The notes: generated by a model from the letters alone, not told the origin. A stretch of 64,000 bases of DNA from Rhodanobacteraceae bacterium (GCA_030167125.1 CP126531.1:186001-250000), one strand, 5' to 3'. Positions 29,709-44,645 are shown, numbered from the stretch's first letter. A program made the numbers and translations.

Positions 29709-29799
29709 GGTAGGTTGGGGTGAGCGGCTTTTTGCGAACCCCAACATGATTCCACGTGCATGTCGGGGTTCACCCGACGGAGCCGGGCTCACCACCAAC

Positions 29800-29805
<6 letters not shown>
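29709..29805. repeat. Dispersed inverted repeat (GTAGGTTGGG type)
   Basis: The outer arms CGGTAGGTTGGGGTGAGC and GGGCTCACCACCAACCTACGG pair, with inner GCGAACCCC and GGGGTTCACC arms. It lies between two minus-strand genes and covers the TAG stop (29800-29802) of the M28 peptidase. Similar hairpin families occur in Xanthomonadales intergenic DNA. Confidence 0.65.
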
Positions 29806-31476
<1,671 letters not shown>

Positions 31477-31794
31477 GATCAAACCCCTCTCGCGAACGAA
31501 CGACCTGCGAGTGTACGCCCGGCGGCGTGACGGCGCATGCGCACAGGTTCTTCCGCCCTGCTTGCGAGATGACGAGTGTCACCCGGATTTTCGTTACCAG
31601 ATGCACATGCGTGCATCGAAGCGCGTACGGACAATGACAGCCGTCGATGCATCCGATCTGCGGTTCGTGAAGCGTTGCGGGGATCGGCGCGCGGCCGTCC
31701 GGCGAGGGCGGACGGCGCGCGCCGGTCCTCACACTCGTTGCATTCGTGCGTTCGCGATCCGCTGCGTGTTCCGTTTTCAATCGGGGTGACCGTC
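31477..31794. promoter_or_regulatory. Divergent intergenic region between two protease genes
   Basis: The 318-bp gap separates the divergent M28 peptidase and aspartyl-protease genes, so it must hold both promoters. I see no convincing -35/-10 pair, operator palindrome or small RNA. Short open frames cross it on both strands but have no ribosome sites or recognisable products. Confidence 0.4.
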
Positions 31795-33645
31795 ATGCGC
31801 CAAACCGCTGCTGCCGTTGCCGGGATCGCGTTCGTGTTTGCGGCCGGTGCGGCCTGCGCCGCCACCGATCCATCCACCGTCCTGAATGCCTATCGCGCTG
31901 CCAGCGGCGGCGATGCATGGAACGGCAAGACCGTGATGAAAACGGCCGCGAAGATTGCCGGCCAAGGCCTGACCGGCAGCGGCACCACCATTACCGACCT
32001 GCGCAGCGGCGCTTTCGTCGAGCACTACACGCTGGGACCCGCCAGTGGCGCGCAGGGTTTCGACGGGACGAATCCCTGGCAGCAGGGACCGAACGGTGAC
32101 GTCAACCTGGAAAAGGGTGGCGATGCGTTGCCGCTCGCGATCAACCAGGCGTACCGCGATACCAACGCATGGTGGCGGCCAGGCTTCGGCGCCGCCGCGG
32201 TGGTGTCCGATGGCGTGAAGCCGTGCGGAAGCTCGCGCTGCGAGGTGCTGAAGGTCAGCCCGCGTGGCGGCAAACCGTTCGATGCATGGTTCGACGCCAG
32301 AACACACCTGCTGGTGCGCACCGTCGAAAAGCAGGGCGCGCAAACCGTCACCACCGATTTCAGCGACTACCGCGCCGGCGACGGCGTGCGCTTGCCGTGG
32401 AAGGAGGTGATCGACAACGGCGCAGGCGCGCAATACCTGTTGACGGTCACCAACACGTCGGTGGCTTTCATGCCGGCGCAACCATTGGCAATCTATGCAC
32501 CGCCGAAAGGCACAGCGGGCGATTTCACGATCGCCGGTGGCGCCACCCAGACGACGTTTCCGTTCCACCTCTACAACAACCACATCTACGCCGACGCCTG
32601 GGTCAATGGCCACGGGCCGCTGACCTTCATCTTCGATACCGGCGGGCAGAACATCCTGGTGCCGGCGACCGCCAAGGCGCTGGGCATCGACGTGCATGGC
32701 GCGATGCCGGGTGGCGGTGTCGGCGACAAGACCGCGGATTACGGTCTGGCCAAGGTCGCCACGCTCCGGATCGGCGATGTCACGTTCCGGAACCAGGTCG
32801 TCGGTGTGCTGGACTTCGCGATCGATGGCGTCGAAGGCGTGGACATGCAGGGCATGGCGGGTTTCGAGTTGTTCAAGCGCTTCGTGACGCGCATCGACTA
32901 CGGCAAGCACACCATCACCTTGATCGAGCCTGAGCATTTCGATCCAAGGGACGCCGGCACGCCGATCCCGTTCGTGTTCAACGACGACGATCCGGAAGTG
33001 GAAGGTTCATTCGAAGGCATTCCCGCGAAGTTCGACATCGACACCGGCGCGCGCGACGCGTTGACGCTCACCGCACCGTTCGCGGCAGCGCATGACCTGC
33101 GCGCGACGCATCCGAAGGGCGTGGAAGCGGTGGAGGGCTGGGGCGTCGGCGGCGCTTCGCGCGGCTACGTGACGCGCGGCAAGGAAGTGGCGATCGGAAC
33201 CGTGAAAATCCCGGATGTCGTGACTTCATTCTCGACGCAGAAGAAAGGTGCGTTCTCTTCCGCCGCGTTCCAGGGCAACGTCGGTGCGGGCTTGCTGAAG
33301 CGCTTCGTGGTGACGTTCGACTATCCGCATCACACGATGTACCTGAAGCCGCTGCCCGAGCCGGTGGCCGACCTCGACACCTACGACCGCTCCGGCATGT
33401 GGATCAACGCAGCGAAAGGCGGCATGCAGGTGATGGACGTCACCGCCAGCGGCCCCGCCGCGCAGGCCGGCATCGAGGCGGGCGATGTGGTCACGGAAGT
33501 GAACGGCAAGCCCGCGGCCTCGATCCCCGTTTACGAACTGCGCCGCATGCTGCGCGACGAGGCGCCCGGCACGGTGGTGCATTTCACGATCACGCGAGGC
33601 GCGCAATCGCACAAAGTGGACGTGAAGCTGCGCGACCAGGTCTGA
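31795..33645 (+). CDS. Aspartyl protease family protein with two DTG motifs and a PDZ domain
   Basis: The 616-residue exported protein has a signal peptide (residues about 1-22, ending ACA) and an N-terminal beta-rich domain, then two retropepsin-like halves. The catalytic motifs are FIFDTGGQN (D281) and FDIDTGARD (D416). A C-terminal PDZ domain (about 530-616: SGPAAQAGIEAGDVVTEVNG) should bind peptide tails. Both halves bear DTG, so the protein could form an active bilobed site on its own, unlike single-repeat retropepsins. Located in the periplasm or at the cell surface. The neighbours suggest a role in peptide breakdown. Confidence 0.8.
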   Translation: MRQTAAAVAGIAFVFAAGAACAATDPSTVLNAYRAASGGDAWNGKTVMKTAAKIAGQGLTGSGTTITDLRSGAFVEHYTLGPASGAQGFDGTNPWQQGPNGDVNLEKGGDALPLAINQAYRDTNAWWRPGFGAAAVVSDGVKPCGSSRCEVLKVSPRGGKPFDAWFDARTHLLVRTVEKQGAQTVTTDFSDYRAGDGVRLPWKEVIDNGAGAQYLLTVTNTSVAFMPAQPLAIYAPPKGTAGDFTIAGGATQTTFPFHLYNNHIYADAWVNGHGPLTFIFDTGGQNILVPATAKALGIDVHGAMPGGGVGDKTADYGLAKVATLRIGDVTFRNQVVGVLDFAIDGVEGVDMQGMAGFELFKRFVTRIDYGKHTITLIEPEHFDPRDAGTPIPFVFNDDDPEVEGSFEGIPAKFDIDTGARDALTLTAPFAAAHDLRATHPKGVEAVEGWGVGGASRGYVTRGKEVAIGTVKIPDVVTSFSTQKKGAFSSAAFQGNVGAGLLKRFVVTFDYPHHTMYLKPLPEPVADLDTYDRSGMWINAAKGGMQVMDVTASGPAAQAGIEAGDVVTEVNGKPAASIPVYELRRMLRDEAPGTVVHFTITRGAQSHKVDVKLRDQV

Positions 33646-33667
33646 TCGCGCAGCTTGGGTTCGTTCG

Positions 33668-36408
33668 TCAGACCGTGAGCGGATTCGGCTTGGCCGGGTC
33701 GAGCTTCCACAGCTTGATCGCGCGTTCGACGTCCTGCGCCTTCATCACGCCTTCCTCGGCCAGCGCCGCGATCGCCGCGTGCGCGATCCAGTGCGCGTTG
33801 ACTTCGAAGAAGTCGAGGAGGTTCGCGCGGGTGTCGCTGCGGCCGTAGCCATCGGTACCCAGCACCGTGAAACGGCGTCCGTGCGGAACGAACGCGCGGA
33901 TCTGGTCGGCCAGCGCGCGCACGTAATCGGTAGCCGCGACGACCGGGCCTTCGTGCTTTTCGAGGCATTCCGTGACGTAGGCCTTGCGCTGCTCCTTCGG
34001 GTTCGGATGCAGCCGGTTCCAGCGTTCGGCGTCGAAACCGTCGCGCGACAACTCGGTGAAGCTCGGGCACGACCACACGTCGGCCTGCACGCCGAATTCC
34101 TGGTCCAGCAGTTCCGCGGCCTTCAGCGCTTCGCGCAACACCACGCCGCACGACATCAGTTGCACCCGCGGCGCCTTGCTGGCGCTTTTGCCCTTGCTCT
34201 TCCCTCGTCCCTCATCCCCCGCCCCTGCTTTCACCAAGTACATCCCCTTGATGATCCCTTCCTCGCAGCCCTTCGGCATGTCGGGGTGCGTGTAGTTCTC
34301 GTTCATCGCGGTGACGTAATAGAAGACGTCTTCCTGTTCGTGCAGCATGCGGCGGATGCCGTCCTGCATGATCACCGCGACCTCGTACGAGAAGGTCGGG
34401 TCGTAGGATTTGCAATTCGGCGTGGTCGCGGCCACCAGCATCGAATCGCCGTCGGCGTGTTGCAGGCCTTCGCCCGCGAAGCTGCGCCCGGCGGTGGCGC
34501 CCAGCAGGAAGCCGCGCGCGCGCTGATCGCCGGCAGCCCAGATCAGGTCGCCAATGCGGCGGAAGCCGAAGCACGAATAGAAGATGAAGAACGGCAGCAT
34601 CGGCTGGTCGGACACCGAATAACTGGTCGCCGCCGCGATCCACGCCGACACCCCGCCGGCCTCGCTGATGCCTTCCTGCAACACCTGTCCGTCCGCGGCT
34701 TCGCGGTAGTACAGCAACTGGTTGGAGTCCTGCGGTTTGTACTTCTGGCCGCCCGGCGCGTAGATGCCGATCTGGCGGAACATGCCTTCCATGCCGAAGG
34801 TGCGCGCTTCGTCGACAACGATCGGCACCACGTGCGGCGCGAGCTCCTTGTCGCGCAGCAGCAAGTTCATGCCGCGCACGATAGCCATCGTGGTGGAGAT
34901 TTCGCGCTCGCCGGTGCCCTGGGTGATCGCGTCGAACGCTTCGAGCGCCGGAACCGCCAGCGACTTGCTGGACTTGGCGCGACGCTGGGGCAGGAAGCCG
35001 CCGAGCTGCTTGCGGCGTTCCAGCATGTACTGCACTTCCGGCGACTCCTTGCCGGGGTGGTAGTACGGCACCGATTCCAGTTCCTCGCCTTCGAGCTGCT
35101 TGTCGCTGATCGGGATCTGGAAGCGGTCGCGGAACAGCCGGATCGCCTCGCCGTGCATCTTCTTGGCCTGGTGCGCGATGTTCATCGACTCGCCGGCCGC
35201 GCCCATGCCATAGCCCTTGACGGTCTTGGCGAGGATCACCGTGGGCATGCCTTCGGTGTGCACCGCCGCGTGGTAGGCCGCGTACACCTTGTGCGGATCG
35301 TGGCCGCCGCGATTCAGGCGCCAGATGTCGTCGTCGGACAGGTTGGCCACCATCGCCGCGGTTTCGGGATACTTGCCGAAGAAATGTTCGCGCGTGTAGG
35401 CGCCGCCCAGCGCCTTGCAGGCCTGGTATTCGCCATCGACGGTTTCCATCATCAGCTTGCGCAGGATGCCGTCCTTGTCGCGCGCCAGCAGCGGATCCCA
35501 GTAGCTGCCCCAGACCAGCTTGATGACGTTCCAGCCGGCGCCGCGGAACACACCTTCGAGTTCCTGGATGATTTTGCCGTTGCCGCGCACCGGACCGTCG
35601 AGGCGCTGCAGGTTGCAGTTGATCACGAAGACCAGGTTGTCGAGTTGTTCGCGGCCGGCCGCCGAAATTGCGCCCAGCGATTCGGGTTCGTCGCACTCGC
35701 CGTCGCCGAGGAAGCACCACACCTTGCGGTCGGACTTCGGCACCAGTCCGCGCGCTTCGAGGTACTTCATGAATTGCGCCTGGTAGATCGCCTGGATGGG
35801 ACCCAGACCCATCGACACCGTAGGCACCTGCCAGTAATGAGGCATCAGCCACGGATGCGGATACGACGACAGCGCGGTGCCGGGCGGATTGACCGCTTCC
35901 ATCCGGTAGTTGTCCATCTGCTCCGCGCTGATGTTGCCTTCGAGGAACGAGCGCGCGTAGATGCCGGGGCTCGCGTGGCCCTGGTAGCAGATCAAATCGC
36001 CCGGATGGTCTTCCGACGGCGCGCGCCAGAAGTGGTTGAAGCCGACGTCGTAGAGCGTCGCCGACGACGCGAAGCTGGCGATGTGGCCGCCGAGCGAACC
36101 CGGCTTGCGGTTGGCGCGCACCACCATCGCCATCGCGTTCCAGCGGATCAGGCAGCGGATGCGCCATTCCATCGCGGCGTCGCCCGGCGAGCGCGCTTCC
36201 AGTTGCGGCGGGATCGTGTTGATGTATTCGGTGGTGGGCGAGAAGGGCAGGTGGCCGCCGGCGCGGCGCGTCTCGTCGACCAGCCGTTCGAGGATCTGGT
36301 GCGCGCGCTCGGTGCCCTCGGCGCCGATCACCGCCTCGATCGATTCGATCCATTCGCGGGTTTCGCGCGGATCGGGGTCCTGGTCGAGGAAGGATTGGGC
36401 GAGTGCGT

Positions 36409-36412
<4 letters not shown>
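33668..36412 (-). CDS. aceE: Pyruvate dehydrogenase E1 component, homodimeric
   Basis: AceE decarboxylates pyruvate with thiamine diphosphate and passes the acetyl group to the lipoyl E2 of the pyruvate dehydrogenase complex. The 914-residue homodimeric-type protein has the ThDP motif LGDGECDEPESLG followed by VINCNLQRLDG, and the transketolase-type pyrimidine domain (about 500-700) with EAGGVSAWIAA and the YFYITAMNENY-like YYVTAMNENY segment. The aceF/lpd genes are not adjacent. The ATG overlaps the maeB stop by four bases, so malic enzyme and E1 are probably co-translated. Confidence 0.97.
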
Positions 36413-38802
<2,390 letters not shown>

Positions 38803-38930
38803 GGGCGAGCGCGTGGACGCGCGGCGGAATTCGGACCTTTCATCCTAACACTTCGCCTGCCGGCTGAACGCCGTTGCGGGCGGGTGTCCCGCCTGCGGAA
38901 ACCGGCTAAAGTCCGCGCGAAGGCTGCCGT

Positions 38931-40631
38931 ATGTGGGGTCATGCGGGCATGGATTGGCGTTGGTTCTGCCGGGGAATCTGGGTTCTTTGCATCCCGTGCG
39001 TTGCGTGGGCGGGGAGTGCCGCGGTGCGCGTGACGCCCTTGCCGTCGGCGCCGGTGATGGCGGCTGGCCATGCCGCGGCGCGCGCAGCGTCGAGCCCCGC
39101 GCCACGTGTTTGGCTGCGCGCGCCGCACGACCGCACCGCGTGGTACGAACTGCGCCTTGCGAACGATTGGCGCGCGGCGAGTCCGCCGCTGCTTTCGATC
39201 CACGGCAACGTGCGTTCGCGCGTGACGGCGTACCTGCCGCCGGATTACCGGCCGCGCAACGACACCGTGTTCGACGCGGCGCTCGATCCCACCTTCTCGC
39301 ACGATTCGGTGGTGTATGCGCTGCCCGCCAACCTGCGCGCCGACCAGCCGATCTATCTCGAACTGGGCCATCCTGGCCAGACCCAGCCGATACGCGCGGC
39401 CATCACCGACCTCGCGAGCTACCGCGCCGGCGACCTCGCGCACATCCGCATCAGCACGTTCTTCACCAGCGTGCAGATTTCGATGGTGCTGGTGATCCTG
39501 TGTTTCTGGGTGGTATTGCGCGACCGGATGTTCGTGTACTTCATCGTCTACGTCGGCGCCCAGGTCGTGTACGGCATGACCGCCTCGGGCGAACTGTTCG
39601 CGCTGCCGGGCGCGGCCTTGCTGAGTCCGTTCGGCTACCACACCGGCCAGTGCATGGCCGCGCTGGCGGCCGGATTCTCGATCTGGTTCATCCTGGAATT
39701 CGCGGACCTTCGCCATTACGCGCCGCGCCTCGCGACGGCGCTTGCCGCGTTGCGCTGGCCGTTCCTCGCGCTCGCCGCGATCATCTGGATGCCGTTCCTG
39801 CGCCCCGACGCGTGGCTGCCGAACACGGTCAACCTGCTGCTGATCGCCAGCACCTTCCTCGCGCTGGCGTCGAGTTGGTTGGCTTGGCGGCGCGGTAACC
39901 GGCAGGCCGGATTCTTTCTTCTTTCGTGGGTGCCGCTGCTGGCGCTGACGATGGCGCGGGTGGTGCAATTGATCGCCGGGTTGCCGCTGCCGATGTGGCT
40001 GGAATACGGATTCCCCGGCAGCATGGCTTACGCCGCGGTGATCATCACCGTGGGCCTCGCCGACCGCACGCTGCAGGTGCGGCGCGAGCGCGACGAAGCC
40101 ACCCACATGGCGCAGTTCGATCCGCTCACCGGCGTGTTCAACCGGCGCGCGATCATGGAACGCCTGCGCGAAGCGTGGCAGGCCGCGACGGCCACGGCCG
40201 AGCCGCTGGCGGTGCTGTTCCTCGACATCGACCATTTCAAGCAGATCAACGACAGCCACGGACACGCCGCCGGCGACGCGTGCCTGTGCGCGGTGACGGA
40301 GGCCATCCACGAGGAATTGACCCAGGCCGACCGCGCCGGCCGCTACGGCGGCGAGGAATTCCTGGTCGTCCTGCGCGGCAACAGCGCGCGCACGGCGCTG
40401 CGCGTCGCCGAACGCATCGTCGCGCGCGCCGCCGCGCTGCGCGTGCCGTCGGGCGACAACCTGATCGCGCTGACGGTGAGCATCGGCGTGGCGGTGCGCG
40501 ACGCGGGCGTGCCGAACGTGGATGCGCTGGTGGAACGCGCCGATGCCGCGCAATACGGCGCCAAGTCCGAAGGCCGCAACCGCGTGGTGGTGTGGCGCCG
40601 GCAAACGCTGGCCGCCGCGCCCGCGCATTGA
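38931..40631 (+). CDS. Diguanylate cyclase with 7TMR-DISM sensor
   Basis: A 566-residue membrane enzyme with a signal/anchor, a 7TMR-DISM extracellular domain (about 40-170), a seven-helix membrane region (about 175-370) and a C-terminal GGDEF domain. The signature is GGEEF in RYGGEEFLVVL, which is active in most family members. The I-site normally written RxxD before it is TQAD here, so product inhibition is probably lost. It makes c-di-GMP and should sense an outside ligand. An ATG at 38949 is an alternative start. Its stop overlaps the start region of the AMP nucleosidase gene. Confidence 0.9.
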   Translation: MWGHAGMDWRWFCRGIWVLCIPCVAWAGSAAVRVTPLPSAPVMAAGHAAARAASSPAPRVWLRAPHDRTAWYELRLANDWRAASPPLLSIHGNVRSRVTAYLPPDYRPRNDTVFDAALDPTFSHDSVVYALPANLRADQPIYLELGHPGQTQPIRAAITDLASYRAGDLAHIRISTFFTSVQISMVLVILCFWVVLRDRMFVYFIVYVGAQVVYGMTASGELFALPGAALLSPFGYHTGQCMAALAAGFSIWFILEFADLRHYAPRLATALAALRWPFLALAAIIWMPFLRPDAWLPNTVNLLLIASTFLALASSWLAWRRGNRQAGFFLLSWVPLLALTMARVVQLIAGLPLPMWLEYGFPGSMAYAAVIITVGLADRTLQVRRERDEATHMAQFDPLTGVFNRRAIMERLREAWQAATATAEPLAVLFLDIDHFKQINDSHGHAAGDACLCAVTEAIHEELTQADRAGRYGGEEFLVVLRGNSARTALRVAERIVARAAALRVPSGDNLIALTVSIGVAVRDAGVPNVDALVERADAAQYGAKSEGRNRVVVWRRQTLAAAPAH

Positions 40632-40654
40632 TGCCCATGGCACACTCCGCGCCC

Positions 40655-41440
40655 ATGAAAAACAAACTGGACATCGTGTGCGACTGGCTGCCGCGCTACA
40701 CCGGCCAGCCGCTGGAGGCATTCGGCGACTACATCCTGCTGACCAATTTCATCGGCTACCTCGAAACGTTCTGCGCGCTCACCGGCGCCGCGATCGTCGA
40801 CCGCGAACGGCCGATGCCGTGCGCGACGTCCGATGGCCTCACCATGATCAACTTCGGCATGGGCAGCCCCAACGCCGCGACGGTGATGGATCTCTTGTCC
40901 GCGGTCACGCCGAAATCGGTGCTGTTCCTCGGCAAGTGCGGCGGGTTGAAAAAGAAGAACCAGCTCGGCGATCTGATCCTGCCGATCGCCGCGATCCGCG
41001 GCGAAGGCACCAGCGACGACTACCTGCCGCCCAAGGTGCCGGCGCTGCCCGCGTTCCAGTTGCAGCGCGGCGTGTCCACGATGATCCGCGACCTGGGGCA
41101 CGACTACTGGACCGGCACCGTGTTCACCACCAACCGCCGCGTATGGGAATACGACGATGTATTCAAGGCCTACCTGCGCACGCTGCGCTGCATGGCCATC
41201 GACATGGAAACCGCGACGATCTTCGCGGCGGGCTTCGCCAACCGCACTCCATCCGGCGCGCTGTTGCTGGTGTCCGACCAGCCGATGATTCCCGAAGGCG
41301 TCAAGACCGCGGTCAGCGATGCCGAAGTGAAGGCGCGCTATGTCGCCGACCACGTCCGCATCGGCATCGAGGCGCTGAAACTGGTGCGCCGCAAAGGGCG
41401 CAGCATGAAGCACCTGCGTTTCGAGGACGAGCTGGAATAG
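40655..41440 (+). CDS. amn: AMP nucleosidase
   Basis: AMP nucleosidase splits AMP to adenine and ribose 5-phosphate. The protein of about 261 residues has the family opening WLPRYTGQPLEAFGDYILLTNF, a nucleoside phosphorylase-like core (KSVLFLGKCGGLKKKNQLGD) and the catalytic IDMETATIF and SDQPM segments. It matches the short form without the N-terminal regulatory domain of E. coli Amn. The ATG at 40655 is preferred for matching this form; in-frame ATGs at 40631 (overlapping the preceding stop, TGATG) and 40637 are possible. It follows the diguanylate cyclase closely. Confidence 0.9.
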   Translation: MKNKLDIVCDWLPRYTGQPLEAFGDYILLTNFIGYLETFCALTGAAIVDRERPMPCATSDGLTMINFGMGSPNAATVMDLLSAVTPKSVLFLGKCGGLKKKNQLGDLILPIAAIRGEGTSDDYLPPKVPALPAFQLQRGVSTMIRDLGHDYWTGTVFTTNRRVWEYDDVFKAYLRTLRCMAIDMETATIFAAGFANRTPSGALLLVSDQPMIPEGVKTAVSDAEVKARYVADHVRIGIEALKLVRRKGRSMKHLRFEDELE

Positions 41441-41503
41441 CCCGCCGACGGCGAAACCCGGCATGCGCCGCGCGCGCCGCAAAGCTTCCGGTAAGCTGCG
41501 CGC

Positions 41504-43141
41504 GTGATCGCGATCGAACTCGCATTGGCGTTGTTGCTGGCGGTGCTCGTCAGCGGCTACATCGTCCGCGCGTTGCCGGTACCGTTGCCGCTGCCGATCG
41601 TGCAGATCGTGCTGGGCTGGATCATTTCCAACCGGCTGCACCAGGGCGTCGAATTGAGGCCCGAGGTTTTTTTCCTGCTGTTCCTGCCGCCCTTGCTGTT
41701 CCTCGACGGTTGGCGGATTTCCAAGGATGGGCTGCTGCGCGACAAGCGCGCGATCCTGCAAATGGCGCTCGGACTGGTGGTGTTCACCGTCGTCGGCGCG
41801 GGCTATTTGATCCATTGGCTGATCCCGGCGATGCCGCTTGCGGTCGCGTTCGCACTCGCGGCGATCGTGTCGCCCACTGATCCCGTGGCGGTGTCGTCGG
41901 TCGGCGCGCACGCGCCGGTGCCGAAGCGGATGATGCATGTCCTGGAAGGCGAGTCGCTGCTCAACGACGCTTCCGGACTGGTGTGTTTCCAGTTCGCCGT
42001 GGCGGCGGCGCTGACCGGCTCGTTTTCGCTGGGCAAGGCGGCGCTCACGTTCCTGTGGGTGGCGTTGGCGGGTCTTCTGTGCGGCGTGGTGTTCACGCTT
42101 GCAGTAACCTGGACCCAGCAGCGGCTGACGCGGCGCTTCGGACAGGAAGGCGGATCGCCGATCCTGCTGAACCTGTTGATGCCGTTCGGCGCATGGCTGC
42201 TCGCCGATGCGCTGCACGCTTCGGGCATCCTGGCCGCGGTCGCCGCCGGCATCACCATGAGCTACGTCGAGTTGACCGGACGCGCGATGGCGAAGACGCG
42301 CGTCGAGCGCGCCGCCGTCTGGAACACGATCGAGTTCGCGTTGAACGGCGTGATGTTCGTCCTGCTCGGCGAGCAACTGCCGCGCATCGTGCACGGCGCG
42401 ATCGCGACGGTGGAGCAGAGCGGCCACCGCAATCCGTGGTGGCTCGCCGTGTACGCGGTGGCGATCACGCTCGGGCTGGCGTTGTTGCGCCTCGTGTGGG
42501 TGTGGTTGGGTTTGCGCGTGTACGCGGCGAGGCGCCGGCGCGCCGGCGATCCTCTGAAAAACACGGGTTGGCGCGTGGTGCTGGCGACGACGCTGGCCGG
42601 TGCGCGCGGTGCGATCACGCTGGCCGGCATTCTGACGCTGCCGTTGCTGATGCCGAATGGCAGTCCGTTTCCCGTTCGGGATTTGGCAATCTTCATCGCT
42701 GCCGCCGTGATCGTGTTGTCACTGGTCGGCGCAAGTATCGGCTTGCCACCCTTGTTGAAGAAACTTGAACCGCCGCTCGAATCGGCCGCCGGACAGGAGG
42801 GCGACCATGCACGTGCAGCGGCCGCGCACGCCGCGATCGATGCGGTGCGGAATGCCCTCGGCGAGATGCAGCAATCCGCGCCCGCCGAAGCAGGCATCTG
42901 CGCGGGCGCCGCGAGCCGCGTGATCACGCTTTACCGGCGGCGCATCCACGACGACGTGCTGGAGGACACCGACGCCGCACAGTTGCGCCGTTCCGATTCG
43001 ATCGAACGTCAGTTGCGCCTGGTGGCGCTGGAGCATGAGCGCAAGGAAATCATGGCCATGACGCTCGACCATCGCATTTCCGAAGAAACCTCGCGCCGGC
43101 TGTTGCGCGACATCGACTTGGCGGAGATGCTGTATCGCTGA
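41504..43141 (+). CDS. CPA1-family Na+(K+)/H+ antiporter
   Basis: The 545-residue protein has about twelve predicted helices (to about residue 425) and a hydrophilic C-terminus. Visible CPA1 motifs are FLLFLPPLLFLDGW, SPTDPVAVSSV and GESLLNDASGLVCF, where the single ND pair defines electroneutral exchange. It is followed by a cytoplasmic helical tail (about 430-545) that may regulate pumping. The start is a GTG at 41504. It lies after AMP nucleosidase and ends three bases before the convergent DegP-like gene. Ion choice cannot be told from sequence. Confidence 0.92.
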   Translation: MIAIELALALLLAVLVSGYIVRALPVPLPLPIVQIVLGWIISNRLHQGVELRPEVFFLLFLPPLLFLDGWRISKDGLLRDKRAILQMALGLVVFTVVGAGYLIHWLIPAMPLAVAFALAAIVSPTDPVAVSSVGAHAPVPKRMMHVLEGESLLNDASGLVCFQFAVAAALTGSFSLGKAALTFLWVALAGLLCGVVFTLAVTWTQQRLTRRFGQEGGSPILLNLLMPFGAWLLADALHASGILAAVAAGITMSYVELTGRAMAKTRVERAAVWNTIEFALNGVMFVLLGEQLPRIVHGAIATVEQSGHRNPWWLAVYAVAITLGLALLRLVWVWLGLRVYAARRRRAGDPLKNTGWRVVLATTLAGARGAITLAGILTLPLLMPNGSPFPVRDLAIFIAAAVIVLSLVGASIGLPPLLKKLEPPLESAAGQEGDHARAAAAHAAIDAVRNALGEMQQSAPAEAGICAGAASRVITLYRRRIHDDVLEDTDAAQLRRSDSIERQLRLVALEHERKEIMAMTLDHRISEETSRRLLRDIDLAEMLYR

Positions 43142-43144
43142 GCG

Positions 43145-44587
43145 TCAGTCGATCGCGAACGTCAGCAGCCGCAGCCTGCCGTCGCGCTCCACCTGCAGCA
43201 CGGCTTGATCGCCGGGCTTGAAGGCATTCAATACGGATCGCAGGCCGTCCATGCTCGTCACCGGCTTCGCGTTGACAGCGTGGATGATGTCGCCGTACTG
43301 CAGTCCAATGTCGTCGGCGCGCCGGTCGGTGGTGGTGGCCGCAATGACGACGCCGGAATCGATGCGCGGCTGCCCGACGAAATCGGCGACGTCCTGGATC
43401 AGGTCGACGCCAACGATGCCGAGCTGCGGAACCAGGTTCGCGCCCGGATCAGCGAGGTCCGCCAAGCTCGACGGCCCCGGCTTGACCTCCTTCACCGGCA
43501 CCGTGATCGAAAGCGCCTTCTCGCCGCGGGCAACGCCGAGTCGCACCCGGTCGCCGTTGCCGCGCAGGTAGATGTTCATGGCGAACGCGGGCACGCTGTC
43601 GACGTCGGCGCCGTCGATCGACACGATGCGGTCGTAGGGTTGCAGGCCCGCGCTGGCGGCGGGTGAATCCGGGAAGACGTCCGACACGATGACGCCGTGC
43701 AGCGACGCCGCCGGCAGCGCGAGCGCCGCCGCGAGTTCGGGCGTGATCGCCTGCACCGTCGCGCCGATGTAGCCATTGCGGACGTAGCCGTACTGGCGAA
43801 TCTGGTCGTACACGAATTGCACGATGCCGCTGGGAATGGCGAAACCGATACCTTCGTTGCCGCCGGACTGGCTGAGGATGGAGGTGTTGATGCCGACGAG
43901 GTTGCCATCCACGTCGACCAGCGCGCCGCCGCTGTTGCCGGGGTTGATGGCGGCGTCGGTCTGGATGTACACCATCGGGCTTTCGGGATCGTCCTGCCGC
44001 AGCACCGAGCTGACCAACCCGAGACTGACGCTGTTCTGCAGCCCGATCGGGCTGCCTAGCGCGAGCACCAGCTGGCCTTGTCGAAGCTGGGTGTACTTCG
44101 CGAACGCAATCGTCGGCAGGTTGGTTGCGTCGACTTTCAGTACGGCCAGGTCGGCCTGCTTGCTGTAGCCGACCACCTTCGCCGGCAGGATGCGCGAGCG
44201 GAGCCGCAGCGCCGCGGGCGCTTGCGCCTCGCGGCCTTCCTGCGGCGTGATGATGACCCTGACGCTCTGCTCGCCGTGGACGACGTGATAGTTGGTGACG
44301 ATGTAGCCGTTCGGGTCGACGATGACGCCGGAGCCCTGGCTGCCCACGGGACCGATCGGCGAATCGGGCGCGGCCTTCTCGGGATCGTCAGGCCCGTAAC
44401 CGCTGACGAGGATTTCCACGACCGCCGGCGAAATGCGGCTGGTCAGCGACTCGAACGCATGGCTCATCGCGTGCAGCGGGCCGGCATCCTGCGTCGCCGC
44501 AGTCGCCGGCGCGAAGCCGGCCATCAGCACGAATGCGGCAGCAAACACGCCTGCCGCTCCACCGGATCGTTGGTCTTGTCGCGACAT
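43145..44587 (-). CDS. DegP/HtrA-family serine protease, exported
   Basis: A 480-residue periplasmic serine protease: signal peptide (about 1-30), trypsin-like domain with the catalytic His (VTNYHVVHG), Asp (ADLAVLKV) and Ser (NPGNSGGAL), then two PDZ domains (about 290-370 and 395-480). It acts on misfolded envelope proteins. The domain layout is that of DegP/DegQ. Its stop lies next to the antiporter stop. Confidence 0.92.
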   Translation of the reverse strand: MSRQDQRSGGAAGVFAAAFVLMAGFAPATAATQDAGPLHAMSHAFESLTSRISPAVVEILVSGYGPDDPEKAAPDSPIGPVGSQGSGVIVDPNGYIVTNYHVVHGEQSVRVIITPQEGREAQAPAALRLRSRILPAKVVGYSKQADLAVLKVDATNLPTIAFAKYTQLRQGQLVLALGSPIGLQNSVSLGLVSSVLRQDDPESPMVYIQTDAAINPGNSGGALVDVDGNLVGINTSILSQSGGNEGIGFAIPSGIVQFVYDQIRQYGYVRNGYIGATVQAITPELAAALALPAASLHGVIVSDVFPDSPAASAGLQPYDRIVSIDGADVDSVPAFAMNIYLRGNGDRVRLGVARGEKALSITVPVKEVKPGPSSLADLADPGANLVPQLGIVGVDLIQDVADFVGQPRIDSGVVIAATTTDRRADDIGLQYGDIIHAVNAKPVTSMDGLRSVLNAFKPGDQAVLQVERDGRLRLLTFAID

Positions 44588-44645
44588 GCGCTTTCCCCAT
44601 CCGTGCGTCGGAAACCCGCAAGCAACGCTTCGTAAGATCGCGTCG

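Noticed and set aside
31479..31877. A small minus-strand open frame in the gap between the M28 and aspartyl protease genes
   Set aside because: No ribosome site or motif, and it runs into the start of the aspartyl protease gene on the other strand.
40343..42427. Long minus-strand open frame across the amn-antiporter region
   Set aside because: Composition is Arg/His/Gln-rich without domains; AMP nucleosidase and the CPA1 antiporter on the plus strand account for the region.
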